Notes: generated from the sequence alone by a model not told the origin. DNA of 64,000 nucleotides from Brachyhypopomus gauderio (GCF_052324685.1 NC_135221.1:21617371-21681370), one strand, 5' to 3'. Shown: positions 11,044 to 24,011, numbered from the stretch's first letter. Translations and numbers: made by a program.

Positions 11044-11337
11044 AATGACAAGAAAAAACCCAACACGCAGATTAATGTGTTGTCAGCCCGATGCAGTAGG
11101 CTTCTTCTGAACCTCCTAAGCTACACAGGGCTGTAGTTGCCTTGCCACTGCAGGCTAAGAGCGCCCCCTACTGGGTGAGACGACAATACAAGCAAATAAT
11201 GATGTAATGAGAATTACACTATGTTTTAAAACAGACTAACTGAAATCCAATTAAGTTAAATACAGAAAAATGTAAATAATTTAAAAAAATTATGGGTGCC
11301 TATTTTTACTAAAAATAACTTTTTTCAGTCCGTTACA
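10871..11337 (-). repeat. 5' LTR of the Gypsy element (right copy)
   Basis: 467 bp, no mismatch seen against 4211-4677. It should carry the element's promoter and polyadenylation signal. The (TC)31 tract is at about 10979-11041. Confidence 0.95.
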
Positions 11338-11400
11338 GTGGCATATTTGATAAAGCTGAGGGAGAAACTGGGAGGAGATGACAGCCCTGGCCCAGAAGCA
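11338..11400 (+). pseudogene. Older Gypsy integrase relic, right part
   Basis: Begins with the second GTGG copy and continues the integrase frame interrupted at 4210 (AYLIKLREKLGGD). It decays after about 60 bases. Confidence 0.65.
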
Positions 11401-11737
11401 CCACACACTATTACTACTCCTCTTTATCCACTGTGGGGCCTAAGGCTTCAATGAGCTCTACCCATCACATACGAGCTTTGGCAACATGCTGTTTGTCCCC
11501 TCGACAGTTTCATCTTTTAAAGCTCCTGTACCACAGTTCTACACCAGGTGTTTTTAGGTCTTCCAGGTTTTCTTTTTCCAGGTGGTGTCCATCTTAAGGC
11601 AACTCTTGGAATGCAGTTTTGCTACATCCTTAACACAACACATGTCCAAGCTATCTTAAGCGTCTTAATGTAATGTCCTCGGTGATGCTTTGACTGCTGG
11701 TTTTCATGTATAGTTGGTTTGATATTTTGTTAGGCCA
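11401..11737. other. Unclassified sequence, nothing recognised
   Basis: No coding resemblance or repeat structure seen. It probably is decayed mobile DNA between the Gypsy and Tc1 relics. Confidence 0.5.
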
Positions 11738-12964
11738 AAAGATCAGGCAGATTCATCTGAGGCATCTGATGTAAAAGACCTCAAGTCTCCTCCTCCACAA
11801 GACCTGTCAGTGGACACCAGAAACAAAGTTGTGCACCAGGCTAGGAAGACTGAATCTGCAATGGGCAAGTAGTTTGGTGTGAAGAAATCAACTGTGGGAG
11901 CAATAATCAGAAAATGGAAGACCTACAAGACCACTACTAATCTCCCTCGATCAGGGACTCCATGCAAGATCTCAGCCCGTGGGGTCAAAATGATCACAAT
12001 AACGCTGAGCAAAATTCCCAGAACCACACGGGGGGACCTAGTGAATGACCTGCAGAAAGCTGGGACCAACGTTACAAAGGCTATTGTCAGAAACACATTA
12101 CGCCACCAGGGACTCAGATCCTGCAGTGCCAGATGTGTCATCTGCTTAAGCCAGTACACATCTGGGCCCGTCTGAAGTTTGCTGGAGAACATTTGTATGT
12201 TCCAGAAGAGTATTGGGAGAATGTCATATGGTCAGATGAAACCAAAGTAGAACTATTTGGTACAAACACAACTCGTCGTGTTTGGAGGAGAGTGAATGCT
12301 GAGTTGCATCCATAGAACACCATACCAACTGTGAAGCATGGGGGTATCAACATCATGGGGGGGGCAACATCCTGCTTTGGGCCTGTTTCTCTGCAAAGGG
12401 ACCAGGATGACTGATGCGTGTTCATGAAAGAATAAATGGGCCCATGTATTGTGAGATTTTGAGTGCAAACCTCCTTCCATCAGCAAGAGCACTGAAGATG
12501 AAACGTGGCTGGGTCTTTCAGCATGACAATGATCCCAAGCACACTGCCAGGGCAACAAATGAGTGGTTTCAAGGTCCTGGAGTGGCCTAGCCAGTCTCCA
12601 GATCTCAACCCCATAGAAAACCTTTGGAGGGAGTTGAAAGTCCATGTTGCTCGCCAACGGCCCCAAACCATCACTGCTGTAGAGGAGATCTGCATGGAGG
12701 TATGAGCCAACATACCTTACAGACTTACAGAAAACATTTGACCTCTGTCATTGCCAACAAAGGATATATAACAAAGTATTGAGAAATTTTGTTATTAACC
12801 AAATGCTTATTTTTCATCATTATTTGCAAATAAATTCTTTAAAAATCTCATTTTGTCTCTCATAGTTTAGGTCTATCTATGATGTCAATTACAGGCCTCT
12901 CTCATCTTTTTAATTGTGAGAACTTGCACAATTGGTGACTGACAAAATACTTTTTCCCCACAGT
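11738..12964 (+). pseudogene. Tc1/mariner transposon with broken transposase
   Basis: Plus-strand relic of a typical teleost Tc1 element. Pieces of the transposase are readable: [19 protein letters not shown] (helix-turn-helix region, about 11871-11930), WENVIWSDETKVELFG with the first catalytic D (about 12213-12260), [10 protein letters not shown] with the second D (about 12519-12548), and [15 protein letters not shown] with the catalytic E (about 12597-12645), so a DD34E type. Stops and frameshifts interrupt it, for example at 11870, 12172, 12313 and 12590. The right end finishes with the characteristic ACTTTTTCCCCACAGTA at 12964. The left terminal repeat is not recognisable. Confidence 0.9.
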
Positions 12965-13402
12965 ACATTGCTTTACAGTTTTTTGCAGATGCTAAGACAA
13001 TTTCTGAAACTATGGTTCTTTTGTCGAAACTTACTGTAACACATAGTAGCCAATGCTACACACACAACAGGCAAAACATCTCACACTTTTGGAAAAAACA
13101 CACACTTCAACCAAAGCTCTTGCAACTCTTGCCAAAACCATATTTTTGCATCTAAATGCTACACATAAATATCAGATGATTAGCCTTTCATATATGTGAC
13201 TACACACAGTTTTTGAGTGTTTAGTTTGTAGTCTGCTGTGAAGGTCTGTCAGAGGTCTCACATAGGCTATACATGAATATTCACAAATATTGAAGTTATT
13301 TCTGCATATTCAGTACATTTACACCATAAAGTAAAATAAAAGGGGAAGGTTTTTTTGTTTTGCATGAACTCTACAACAACACATGCTGTATATACTGTAA
13401 AC
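12965..13402. other. Repeat-like AT-rich sequence, not classified
   Basis: Contains CA-rich stretches and a motif reminiscent of fish DNA-transposon ends (TTACAGTTTTTTGCAGATGC near 12972), but no paired inverted repeat was found. No coding potential. Confidence 0.4.
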
Positions 13403-14943
13403 CAGAGTTGTATAGTAACGAAGTAGAACTACTTCGCTACTGTACTTAAGTACTAAAATGCTGTATCTGTACTTTACTGGAGTATTATTTTTTTCTCCTA
13501 CTTTTACTTCGTTACATATTTTCCATCAGTTTAATACTTTTACTCCAATACATTTTTTACATGCTGTATAGTTACTTGTTACAATTATAAACATGTTAGC
13601 TGGCGCTGTCACCGGGTCAAGCGATCAGGCTGTCTTATGAGAAAACTGCGCATGCTCCGGTCGCGTCTCGTTTACTCTGCTGCTGCCTTCACTGAACACT
13701 TGAGCTTCCTAATCTAGGTTCACTTGATACGTTGTGACTGCCGCAAGGGTCCGCGCAGCAAAATGACGCAATCGCGGTGGCTCCGCCCATGCGCGTTGGC
13801 CATGCACGCGGTCGTGTCGCGAGGTCGTGCACCTCTCGATTTTTGTGTATGTGGCCTTTGAAGGTCAATTTTCAGTATTTTCTAGCACCTTCAGCTTAAT
13901 TTACATATTTATACAAATACACATATACTCAAAATTATTCCAAATAATTCGCTTTTTATCTCATTATAAGAGATGGTACCGTGTTTGGTAACAGCAGAAG
14001 AGCAGCATAAGTGCTGCATAATAAGCTTGTTGGTGTTTTAATGTACATATATTGGCACCTTCTACATCGAGTGATCGTGAGGGTGAGGAAGGAGACCACC
14101 CTGGCCCTACCTAGAGACAGTGTTTGCGTTTGCTGGATTGAAAGTAAATTCCTATAGTGCCATCTCTGCCTCCCTAAAGAGGGTGAAATATTGACCTTCA
14201 AAAATTCACCTTCGAACTTGAAGAAACACATCAATGTAAGTTATAAATATAATGCACAGAATATATCTTCGCTAATTAACCTAATTATGTTCATGACGTG
14301 CTGCAATATTCACTCAACATTAGCTGGCAGTCATAAAGGCGATGTTTTGTTTTTAGCAACAGTAAGCCGTGTCTCTTTTCATGCTGACTAATCATGTGCC
14401 CATTTTTATAGTGTAGTGCATTTTTTGTTGGGGGTAAACGCAGGACAGTAGGCTCATCCTTAGAATCCGACGAACGGATTTTACATCCAAAATACAACTC
14501 GTTTTCTCAGCTAAATTAAGTCGAACTTGTACTTCGCGTCAAACCTACGACGTAGCGGGACATAGGTTATCTGTTTTTTGTGTATGAAGTGTTAAGCCCA
14601 GTTTTTTAAGTTGCTTCTTTGGACATACAGAACATACAGTGTTTGTGGTCTTTGACATCTTTGATTTGTAAGAGATATATAAAAACAATTGATAATCAAA
14701 CTTTGACGGCTTTCTCTAATTAATTAAAAACACAATACTTGTACTTTTTACTTTCAGTACTTGAGTAATACATTTTAGAATAAACTACTTGCAATACTTA
14801 AGTACAAAAAATGCTGAATACTTCTGTACTTCTACTTAAGTAAAGTTTTTAAAGAACACTTCAACTTCTACTCAAGTAAAATTTTTGATAGAGTACTTGT
14901 ACTTTTACTCAAGTATGGGTCTCTAATACTTTATACAACCCTG
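13403..14943. mobile_element. hAT-like non-autonomous element with TACTTRAGTA ends
   Basis: Left end CAGAGTTGTATAGTAACG (13403) and right end, reverse complemented, CAGGGTTGTATAAAGTATT (ending 14943) share the first 12-13 bases with one mismatch. Both subterminal regions are full of TACTTAAGTA/TACTTGAGTA motifs, common in teleost hAT elements. About 1.54 kb, no transposase seen. The flanking 8-mers (CTGTAAAC and GTCATCTG) do not match, so it may be two elements or an old insertion. Confidence 0.5.
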
Positions 14944-15264
14944 GTCATCTGACACTGGTCTCTTAGTTGTTCCCAGATTCAAGTTGAGCACCATGGGTGG
15001 TCGATCTTTTAGTGTGACGGCCCTGCCCCTCTGGAACTCTCTTCCCCTCTCCCTCCGTCTCTTACCATCTCTCAACACATTCAAGGCTCAACTAAAGACT
15101 CATCTATTTAATCAACATTTTCTCACAACCTCCTCTACTTAGGTCTGTTCTATGAGATTTCTGTTTCTCTTTCTATTGTTTTTTTTTTGTCTGTTTTGTT
15201 CTTGTCTGTTCTTTTTTGTATTTCTCTGTCCTTGGGTACTTTGAAAGGTGCTATATAAGTGGAA

Positions 15265-15324
<60 letters not shown>

Positions 15325-15326
15325 GT
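14944..15326 (+). mobile_element. L2-like LINE 3' end with (ATT)n tail
   Basis: Plus-strand reading gives an RT C-terminal tail of the type LPLWNSLPLSLRLLPSLNTF followed by KAQLKTHLFNQHF (about 15030-15120). A 3' UTR follows containing a TTTGAAAGGTGCTATATAAG motif, then an ATT repeat of about 20 units at 15266-15325. This arrangement is characteristic of 5'-truncated L2/CR1-group LINEs of fish. Confidence 0.8.
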
Positions 15327-18300
15327 GTGCACAGAACGAAGGAGAGTTAGTTTTCCTTGCTGCTATATATATATTTTTTTTACTGTTTTGTGGAATCATC
15401 TGAAGCCCCAAACATTTCTATGTATATATAAAAAAATATTTCATCATATGCCCACACTAAGAAAAAACTGTTTCAAAAAGAGCAGAGAGATCTCAACCTT
15501 TTCCCAGTACACCACAAACAGCTGGTTCCCACAACTGGGACACATGTACATTGGTGTAATAGCTATTGGTATTATTCAGAAATTCTTATTCTGTAATTCA
15601 TTTTTCTCATGAAATAGTAAACTGATTATAGATGTGTGCATTGCAGCCAGGATGAGTCAGGCCATTTGTCAGGATCTTGTTAGAAGTTCCAGAGAAGAGA
15701 CATTGGCAACAAGATTTGTTTGTCTTCTGTTCTGATCTTTGTCATCTTCATAGGAATCACGGAAGTAAAGAAGCTAAAGAATCACTAACTGTAAGATTTA
15801 CAGTATGTCTAAAGATCAAAAACAATAATTTTTGCTACATCTTTTAAATCTTTCTTTATTATATTATTTCTTTATATAGCGTCAGTATTCCAGGAGCTAA
15901 CCAGGCAATTCTACTTAATCCTCGTCTGCAAGTAACTCAGGTTTCAGTTTGGATTAAGTACGTAAGACAGGGCGAGCGTGACTATGTCCCGTTCCCCTCT
16001 CTGACTATGGTTCCCTCCCCATGATCTCCCTGACACCCCGGGGTGGGTGTTTCTGCTGCTTCAGTCCTGTCCCGCCTGCTGGATGAATCTCTTAACTCAG
16101 GCCCTGTGTTTCAACTGAGTGTAACTGCAGACAAATTTGTGTTTGTCTGTATGTTGGTGTTTCTGTGCCTCTGTGTGCATGCGCATGTGAATGCATATTT
16201 CAGGACACTTCTGATCCCTTTTGTGTATGCTGGAAACACGGCAGCTGTAACCATTGAGGACAGCGGCATTAACAGCAAATTTCACTCTTATCCTCTTATC
16301 AGACTGCGATCAGATAACAGCAGCAACATGATTTATATCTCACGTAAGAAGCATGAACCTCAGGTATTAATATACATACGTTTGACTTTCAACATTTACT
16401 TATAATTTATCACAATGCAAGATGATTTTTTTTCTTTGGACATATGTATCTGATTTGAAATAAACTTTTTCTTAGCTTGCACCTGCAGCATAGAAAACCT
16501 TCACTGTTTTTGCTGTGTGTATATATAAATGGTTCAGTGTATTGATTGAAAAAAGTGATGATATTGAGCAAATGAGAATGTGTCTACACAAGCTGAAGAT
16601 AAAGATCATGTCTATGTTCAATTTAAAGCAGGTCACTAGAAGCTATTTCAGGTCAAGCATTCAGTTTCTTCAATTTATTCTGACTCAAAAAGGAGCATTC
16701 AACCAGAGTTCAGCAAACTCTGTTTAACAGACAGCCCTAAGTCATGCCTGTGACCTAAATCTGTGTAGATCTATCGTTAACCTACACGTACACACACATG
16801 TATGTACTGAATAGAGGCACAAATACAGCGTTGCACTGCGTTCCTTTTAAGGTGGCTGCAAGCTGACATAAGCAGTTAGTTTTGGTCCAAATCCAGGCTA
16901 CCATAAAAGGCATTAGGTACCTCAATAACAAATGAAGCAACCTTCACAGTGTAGACCTTGTAGACCTTGTTTTTTCTCACCTAATGTAATGGGTCAGCAT
17001 AGGTAGCTCTGAGATTTCAGCAGCAGTGGATCCAAAATTGGTTCAGTAGCCCCATTTCATTGACATTTATAACAGCATGACACCATCTGGTCACGTGCCA
17101 ATCTCACTAAGTCTACCATTGCTGTCTTTGATTGACAATTGTCTGGACCTTTGTACAAGTCAGCAAGAGTTGTGGATCTTTACTAATCTGTCAAATATTA
17201 TCCATGCAGTGTGAGCAAACCAGAGCAAGCTTTATTTCAGCATGCCAGCAGCTATAGTCCTCTTCCCAAAGCAAACACTGTGGCCAGTCCTGGTGCCTAT
17301 CTTCCACAGTACATACTGCAGTCCTCACTGTCATGAGTTAAGGAAACATCCTCCTTCCTCCTTCTAGTGAATATCATCCCATCACTTATTATAATCACAA
17401 TGTTTTTTAGATCATGTGACCTCTGTAAAGAGATCAACACTGTTACTTCAAAAGCATCGCACCCGCATTTAAACACAACAGAGTAGAAGTTCATTTATTT
17501 TTGCTAATTTTGTCATACTAACTGAAACTCTGAAACTCACAGGTGCCATCATACAATGTGTGACCTGATAAATAATCTATAGATGAATTGCGTGGTGGAA
17601 TAGCTGAAGACATCCCAGCTTGTGGGTTAAACATCAAACAAGTCTTCGCAATAAAGCACAAATAATTATAATGGTAGTTTAAAATAATAGTTATTTTATT
17701 CACCAGCTGCCATGTACAGTTGAATTTTGCTCATGGCCCCCATCTGGTATACTGAGTAAACCTGAGAGAAACGCGGTGTAGACTCTCCGATAGCACCAGG
17801 ACGACATATATATGCCTCTTTGCTCTCACTCCTGGCTTTGTGTGGACCCCAGCTAGGCTAACAATATCACTATTTTGTATGTTTTCTACTAGCAATTGTA
17901 CTGACTTTAATCTGGGTGTTGCCCTCTCCTCCCACCCCACAGGCCTGCTGAAGAAGGGATGTGGTTAACAAAAAGAGGCAGCAAAGACATCTGTGTGGGT
18001 ATAATATTTCAATAAACGAATATAGCTACTGATGCAGTAACTGACAATTTTTTTAAAGCCTTCTTAAAGCTTAAGAAGGTTTATGCCTTAAAGGGAGTGT
18101 AAATTCTGCTGTTCTTTCACCAAGACCTCTGAAATAAAACAGAGACCACTGGCAAACATCCAACAGAAGCAACATCAACCATCTAAACATAATGAGAACT
18201 ATTAAACATGGAGAATTTAAAAAATATTAGAAACATGTAAAGAGTTTGTTTGTTTTATTTTCTGCTCTGCAGCAGTTTCCGAGAAATCAAGACTCTTCAG

Positions 18301-18734
18301 TGATCCATTGTGACTTGTGTGCACATTTACTGGACGGACCGTCATACTGTCAGAGCAAAGGATGAAGATGAAGAAAACAGAAACAACAACACATCAAACC
18401 AATCTCTAGCCACATCTTGCAAACTCATTTGCTCCTTTAACTTCAGTCTACTTCTTTCTCAATGCTCTTGATATTTTTGAGTGTGACCCAGTTGATCGTA
18501 TCTATAGAACTAGTTTCAATACAAACAAAAAACAAATCAGGTAAATGCCACACATATATCACCACATGAGTCTAGATATTCTGCTGCTCTGAATCTAGAG
18601 GGGTCTTAATGGAAATCTGGAGTTATATCTTACTCAAAACATCAGTGCTTCTTTAAACTTCAGTGAATCTTTCATACTGCTACAAGTATTAATGGCCTCA
18701 GCCTGCTTCCTCCAACGTCAGTCTGTTCTCGCCG
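15327..18734. other. Intergenic sequence without a recognised gene
   Basis: About 3.4 kb with no convincing exon, RNA gene or transposon ends. Short ORFs have no family resemblance. Possible regulatory or decayed mobile sequence; nothing can be supported. Confidence 0.55.
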
Positions 18735-19038
18735 TGAGACAGTGGAGTCAGTGGAGACAGTGGAGACAGTGGAGACAGTGGAGACAGTGGAGTCAGTGGA
18801 GTCAGTGGAGTCAGTGGAGACAGTGGAGACAGTGGAGTCAGTGGAGACAGTGGAGTCAGTGGAGTCAGTGGAGTCAGTGGAGACAGTGGAGACAGTGGAG
18901 TCAGTGGAGACAGTGGAGACAGTGGAGACAGTGGAGACAGTGGAGTCAGTGGAGACAGTGGAGTCAGTGGAGACAGTGGAGACAGTGGAGACAGTGGAGA
19001 CAGTGGAGACAGTGAAGTCAGTGGAGACAGTGGAGTCT
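18735..19038. repeat. 9-bp minisatellite with two unit types
   Basis: About 33 tandem copies of GTGGAGACA or GTGGAGTCA. The only regular difference is A/T at one position (one unit has GAAGTCA). Because the period is a multiple of three, several frames on both strands stay open; these are not genes. Confidence 0.95.
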
Positions 19039-20670
19039 AGCTCGGACCTTCTCCAGTGTACAACCAATCAGCAGCTGTTTCTCTTCTGAGGTTGGCCGTG
19101 TATCAGCATTAAAACTAATGGGTCTAATAACTGCCACCATTTCATTATTGTTCCTCATGCAAATGATGCACATACCTTTCAACAAATAATCACACCTTTA
19201 GTTTCACATACTACAGTTTCAGTAACTTTGAGAGATTTGAGATCTTTGAGCCATCAAAGTCAAACTTGAATTTATCAGTATTTACAGATAATTACATTAA
19301 TTAAAGTTAAAGGTTCTGATCTCTCATGCCAAAGCACTCTCCAAAGGATTTACCCTAGATGGTTGCTTTGTACTGAACGTCATAGGAAAGTGAATGGGTG
19401 TGACTCTAATGACTGTTCCAAGTTATAGGAGCCAAACACATCATACGTCACTGTGTTTAGAGCAGATCATGAAGATCATAATCAGATCATGGTTGATTTC
19501 CCAAGTTTTCGCAATGTTCTTGCAATAAATGTACGGATGTTTTGAAGACTTGAATGCGGTGGTGGCCTCTCCGCCTTTTTGACATTGTATTATCTCTCAT
19601 TATAAAAATGAGCATATAGATAATGGAGACCCACTGTAGTACATTTTCTGTGAGCATGTCATGAATTGGAGAAATGCCTCTTTCTTTCCATGTAAGCCTA
19701 TAGTGATGAGGAACAGGGAAGCAGTGTATAGTGAGAACAATGTAGAACATACAGCATATAAAACTAATTAAAAACCTTAAAAATGATGATCTGCAGATCC
19801 ATTTTTGAACATGAACAGTAAATTATTTCTGTAAGTCAGAAAACTTAATGTATCTCAGTAACAGAATTACACGCCCAGAACCACAGACAAATGCTAATAC
19901 TGATTTGATTAGTGCCTTAGCAGAGAAGATGTCTCACTTAGCAGAGTTTGTACAAAGTGCACCCAGATTAATGCACTGTTTCCATTCAATACTTTAAACA
20001 GAGCACTTTGGCTGGCTTGGTACTAGCAGGACTTCCACTTGCTATCAGATCAATTGCCACATGAAGATTTGTCTGAGTTTTGGTTTTGTCATTCATAAAC
20101 ATTTGCTCACAAAGCACAGAATATCCAATACAACTACAACAGGAGCAAATACCCCACATTTTACAGGAAACATTCATTTGGGCAGAGAACATGCAGAATA
20201 AATTAAGCAAGTCTTGTGAAAACATGAATTTGGTGCTCAAACAAATCCATATACTGGATACAACACACAACATACAAGCCAAGGACAAACGACCCTCAAG
20301 TGGAGAACTTGCTTATGGGTACCACCCACCTGAGGGTGTAGACATAACAAGACACTGCCTCTGCTGCTGGAGGATGGCACAGGCCTCCGTACAGTGACAA
20401 CTGTGAGTGATCTGCTACCCACATTAAAAAACTGTCAAAACAAGAAATTTTACCAAATAAAGCCAATACATAAAAAGAGAGATTACATATTGGTGATAAA
20501 TTAAAGCCACAGCTAAAATGTATTTTTATATCAACATACATTTATATCACATACATTTATTCTTGAAGTTCCTTCATTTTTACCAATATCTGTGTACAAA
20601 TATAAATGACGCAATAATGAGATCTTGGTGTGCGCATGGGAGCAGGACCAAGAACCTTCTGCATGGAGAA
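19039..20670. other. Intergenic sequence, nothing recognised
   Basis: No exon-like or repeat structure identified over 1.6 kb. Confidence 0.5.
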
Positions 20671-23040
20671 TGTGGTGTAGCTGAGATATTGAGGGAGAGC
20701 CTCAGGAGCCAAGCACTCCTGCGGGATCTCCTGTCAAAACACAACAGCTGGGCGTGGGAAGTTGACTAGGCAAGAGCCTTCCAGGATCTGAAGGATGCAT
20801 TGACATCACTGCCTGTGTTAGCCGTGTATGATCCAAATAGGGACAGCAAACACATTATTGTACGGGTTGGGAGGACTGCTACTCCAAAAATAGGGGGGAG
20901 GAATGGAGACCAATAGCCTACAGGTCACGGTCTCTCACTAACAGAGATATGCACAAGTAGAGAAGGAGGCATTTGGTGCAAGAGGTTTCACAACTTCCTG
21001 ATTGGGAAACATTTCCAGCTGGAGACGGACCATAAGCCTCTCCTGGGTCTCCTGGGGTCACACTAACTGGCACACTAACATTTATATAGACCTGGTGATG
21101 GAGAACCTACCTGAGAACACAGCCTACCTGGTGATCAGTAGCGAACCGTGACCATTAAACCTGGGCCCGCTACACCCCCCCCCCCCCCGATTTTTTTTCC
21201 TCTCCTAATAAACTGCACTAAAGAATAAAGAAAAACCGACAGTATAGCTTTAGAAACGCATGTAGTGCGTTCAAATAACATTTGTACTAGATAACTTGTT
21301 AAGCAAAATAAGTTTCCAAACAAAATAAGGTTTCACAGCTCCGTGGTTCTCGCAAGCGGAATATGTAAATGAATATGTGAGATGCAGAAGGACAGTGTGT
21401 GTGCACGTGTGATGCAGAAGGACAGTGTGTGTGCACGTGTGATGCAGAAGGACAGTGTGTGTGCACGTGTGATGCAGAAGGACAGTGTGTGTGTGCACAT
21501 GTGATGCAGAAGGACAGTGTGTGTGTGCACGTGTGATGCAGAAGGACAGTGTGTGTGCACGTGAGATGCAGAAGGACAGTGTGTGTGTGTGTGTGCACGT
21601 GTGATGCAGAAGGACAGTGTGTGTGCACGTGTGATGCAGAAGGACAGTGTGTGTGTGCACGTGTGATGCAGAAGGACAGTGTGTGTGTGCACGTGTGATG
21701 CAGAAGGACAGTGTGTGTGCACGTGTGATGCAGAAGGACAGTGTGTGTGTGCACGTGTGATGCAGAAGGACAGTGTGTGTGTGTGCACGTGAGATGCAGA
21801 AGGACAGTGTGTGTGTGCACGTGAGATGTAGAAGAACAGTGTGTGTGTGCACGTGTGATGCAGAAGGACAGTGTGTGTGTGTGCACGTGAGATGCAGAAG
21901 GACAGTGTGTGTGCACGTGTGATGCAGAAGGACAGTGTGTGTGCACGTGTGATGCAGAACACCGGGCTGGGCTGGGCTGAACGAGCCCTTCTCACAGTCC
22001 AGGATGGTCTTCTGCTGAAAGGCCTAAGACTCGTCATACTCTCAACTATGAGGAATGATGTTCTCATTAAGTTGCACAAAGGACATCAAGGTATGGTCAA
22101 GTGCAGAGAGGGGGCACGACAGTCGTGGCCAGACTGAGCCAACAGCCACACGAGTTGGTCATTAACTGCCGAACATGTTGCCAGGAGAGACAGAACCATA
22201 GGGAGCCACTGATACCAACACCATACCCGGCCCGACCATGACAGAGGTGTGGAGCGGATCTGTTCACGCTAAGGAACAAAACCTATAATGATGCTATAAT
22301 CTACAACACCGTACACAGAATGTTGACAGACTCACTCCTGACTCCAGCTGAGCGTATGCAGGGAGAACCTTCAACTGAACGTCCTGCAGCAGCAGCACTG
22401 TGAACCACCATCTACTCAGAACCACCATCTACTCCTACACTCAGAACAAGGTTTGGGAGAGCTGGAGTAAGACCAGTCCGGTTAGATTTATAATTGTGTT
22501 TGCCACAGACTTTAAAAAAAGAGAGTGAAATGAGCCCAGGAAAAGAAAAAAAACTGCAGTTTTAATGTGCTGATACTTTCATGGAGCCATTTTTGTGTTT
22601 TTGCACTGGTTGGAATATGAACGTTCAAGTCTCAGGGTTGAGAGTTAATACAAACAATACGGGATTATTTTGTATTGTATCTGAAATGTATTGTTGGTTA
22701 AGTATAAACCACGGTGTGTCTACTCTGTTGTATGTGCGTCGTGGTTCAGATGCAGATAGGAGCTCACCTTCCAGAATAATACCCTAAGGTCCTGCAGAAT
22801 CAATGGTAGTCTACCCACTTATTCAAGGAAAGGGAGATGTGGTGTAACCGAGATATTGAGGGAGAGCCTCAGTGTTGTGAAGTGATGATGTGTTCAACTG
22901 TGCGAGGAGCACATGTAATGTTAATTACCAGCAGTATACCAGCAGTTGGACTCGCGCGAGTGTTTCTTTGAGAGACACGGCAGAGAACAGATGGCCCAGC
23001 TGAACCAGCAGGTCATTCAATCTGGCTACGTTTGCAGCTC
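20671..23040 (+). pseudogene. Decayed Ty3/Gypsy element with internal deletions and a minisatellite
   Basis: Order on the plus strand: 35 bases of LTR start (20671-20705); a pol relic from the RT/RNase H junction, including ARAFQDLKDALTSLPVLAVYD (about 20770-20830) and FLIGKHFQLETDHKPLLGLL (about 20997-21055); a CACGTG minisatellite (21376-21958); integrase zinc-domain relic LLLKGLRLVILSTMR then LHKGHQGMVKC (about 22010-22105) and a decayed HHCC continuation to about 22270; a purine tract (22825-22837); and a 3' LTR start at 22838 matching the left LTR fragment except two bases. Stops and frameshifts are frequent. The LTR end is not defined; 23040 is a guess. Confidence 0.75.
21376..21958. 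repeat. Minisatellite of about 30-36 bp with CACGTG in most units
   Basis: About 18-19 units of GATGCAGAAGGACA followed by a variable (GT)n and GCACGTGT. Unit length varies through the GT run. Most units contain the palindrome CACGTG. Long open frames on the minus strand come from this repeat and are not genes. Confidence 0.95.
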
Positions 23041-24011
23041 ATTGACGTTGGCTTATTAAATGTCTGACTTCTCTTTCATCGGGATACTGGATTCAGAGAG
23101 AGATTAAGGGTACCAAGGTTTGTAGCTGGAAAGATAAAGGAACTAAGAAATGAGACAGAAAAAGTCGTTGGCTGTTTTTTTTTATGTTTTAAATCAATGA
23201 AAGGAGATCTACACCTCTCTTCTCTCTCTTTTTTTTCTACACCTCTCTTGTTCTTCCTCTCCCCATCACCAATTGGTTGCAAAGTTCCTGTATGAATCTA
23301 AATGTGCAGCACACCACTTACAATCATTGATTTCTACTAACCCACAAAGTATTAGGAGACACATAATGTGACATCATATTTAAAGAGATGATTTACACAT
23401 GTTATGATTGTAACAGCAGTTTAGCAATTTATAGCTGACAACTGAGTGGTAGTACTTTCACTGTGGATTGATCATAAAGGTCAACATAATATACAGTATA
23501 AAACATGATTGCTGACGACATGATATCTAACATTAGCTGTATGTCTATGTAAATACTCCACTCAGCCTGCTTCCTGTACACATTTTACTGATTGCTTATG
23601 CCGAGGGTGTTAGGAGCTTGATTAGATATGTGGACTGTCCTGAGGTCAGTTAAGACCTTGTGGTATAACTGCACTTCGAAGCTTCTGCTTTTTAGTGGAC
23701 AGTCAGTTCTTCAGTCATCCAGTTGCTTCCTTTGAAGTCTGCTCATGAACTGGCCTCTAACTAATTGTTTTAATTATTATTATTAAATTTACAGATGTAA
23801 TTGTTGCAGGCATAAAGGAAATTACGTGAAATTTGAAACTATCATTGTTTAGATTGGAATTAGATTGGAAATCATCATTTTTATGGAAAGTTTGTTTGTC
23901 AAAGATTAGTCCAATTATTTTATGTATTGTATATTATTTATGAAATGTATGTAAATATCATGAAGTACTGGTTGGTTTTAGACATTAATCAAACCTTTAT
24001 AGGCTTTGATA
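23041..24011. other. Intergenic sequence, nothing recognised
   Basis: No supportable gene or repeat. Confidence 0.5.

Larger units (their letters stand above)
4211..11337 (-). mobile_element. Intact Ty3/Gypsy LTR retrotransposon, nested insertion
   Basis: A 7127-bp element in minus orientation: 5' LTR 10871-11337, primer site 10851-10868, gag 9234-10736, pol 4729-9237, polypurine tract about 4678-4696, 3' LTR 4211-4677. The LTRs begin TG and end CA in element orientation and I see no difference between them over 467 bp, including a 31-unit TC tract, so insertion was recent or the copy was gene-converted. Both ORFs are open over full length, with protease, reverse transcriptase, RNase H and integrase in Ty3/Gypsy order. 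No envelope ORF is present. It interrupts an older Gypsy integrase relic with a GTGG target duplication. It may still be capable of transposition, which is inference. Confidence 0.95.

Noticed and set aside
13395..14951. Target duplication for the element at 13403-14943
   Set aside because: The flanking 8-mers differ, so no duplication is claimed.
15139..15411. Poly-Asn and poly-Ile ORFs
   Set aside because: They come from the ATT repeat at the LINE tail.
18672..19089. TVSTDS-repeat ORFs on both strands
   Set aside because: A 9-bp tandem array keeps every frame free of stops; not a gene.
21271..22079. Three overlapping minus-strand ORFs of 190-250 residues rich in His-Thr-His
   Set aside because: They are translations of the 30-36-bp minisatellite in different frames; no conserved start, exon signals or non-repeat domain.
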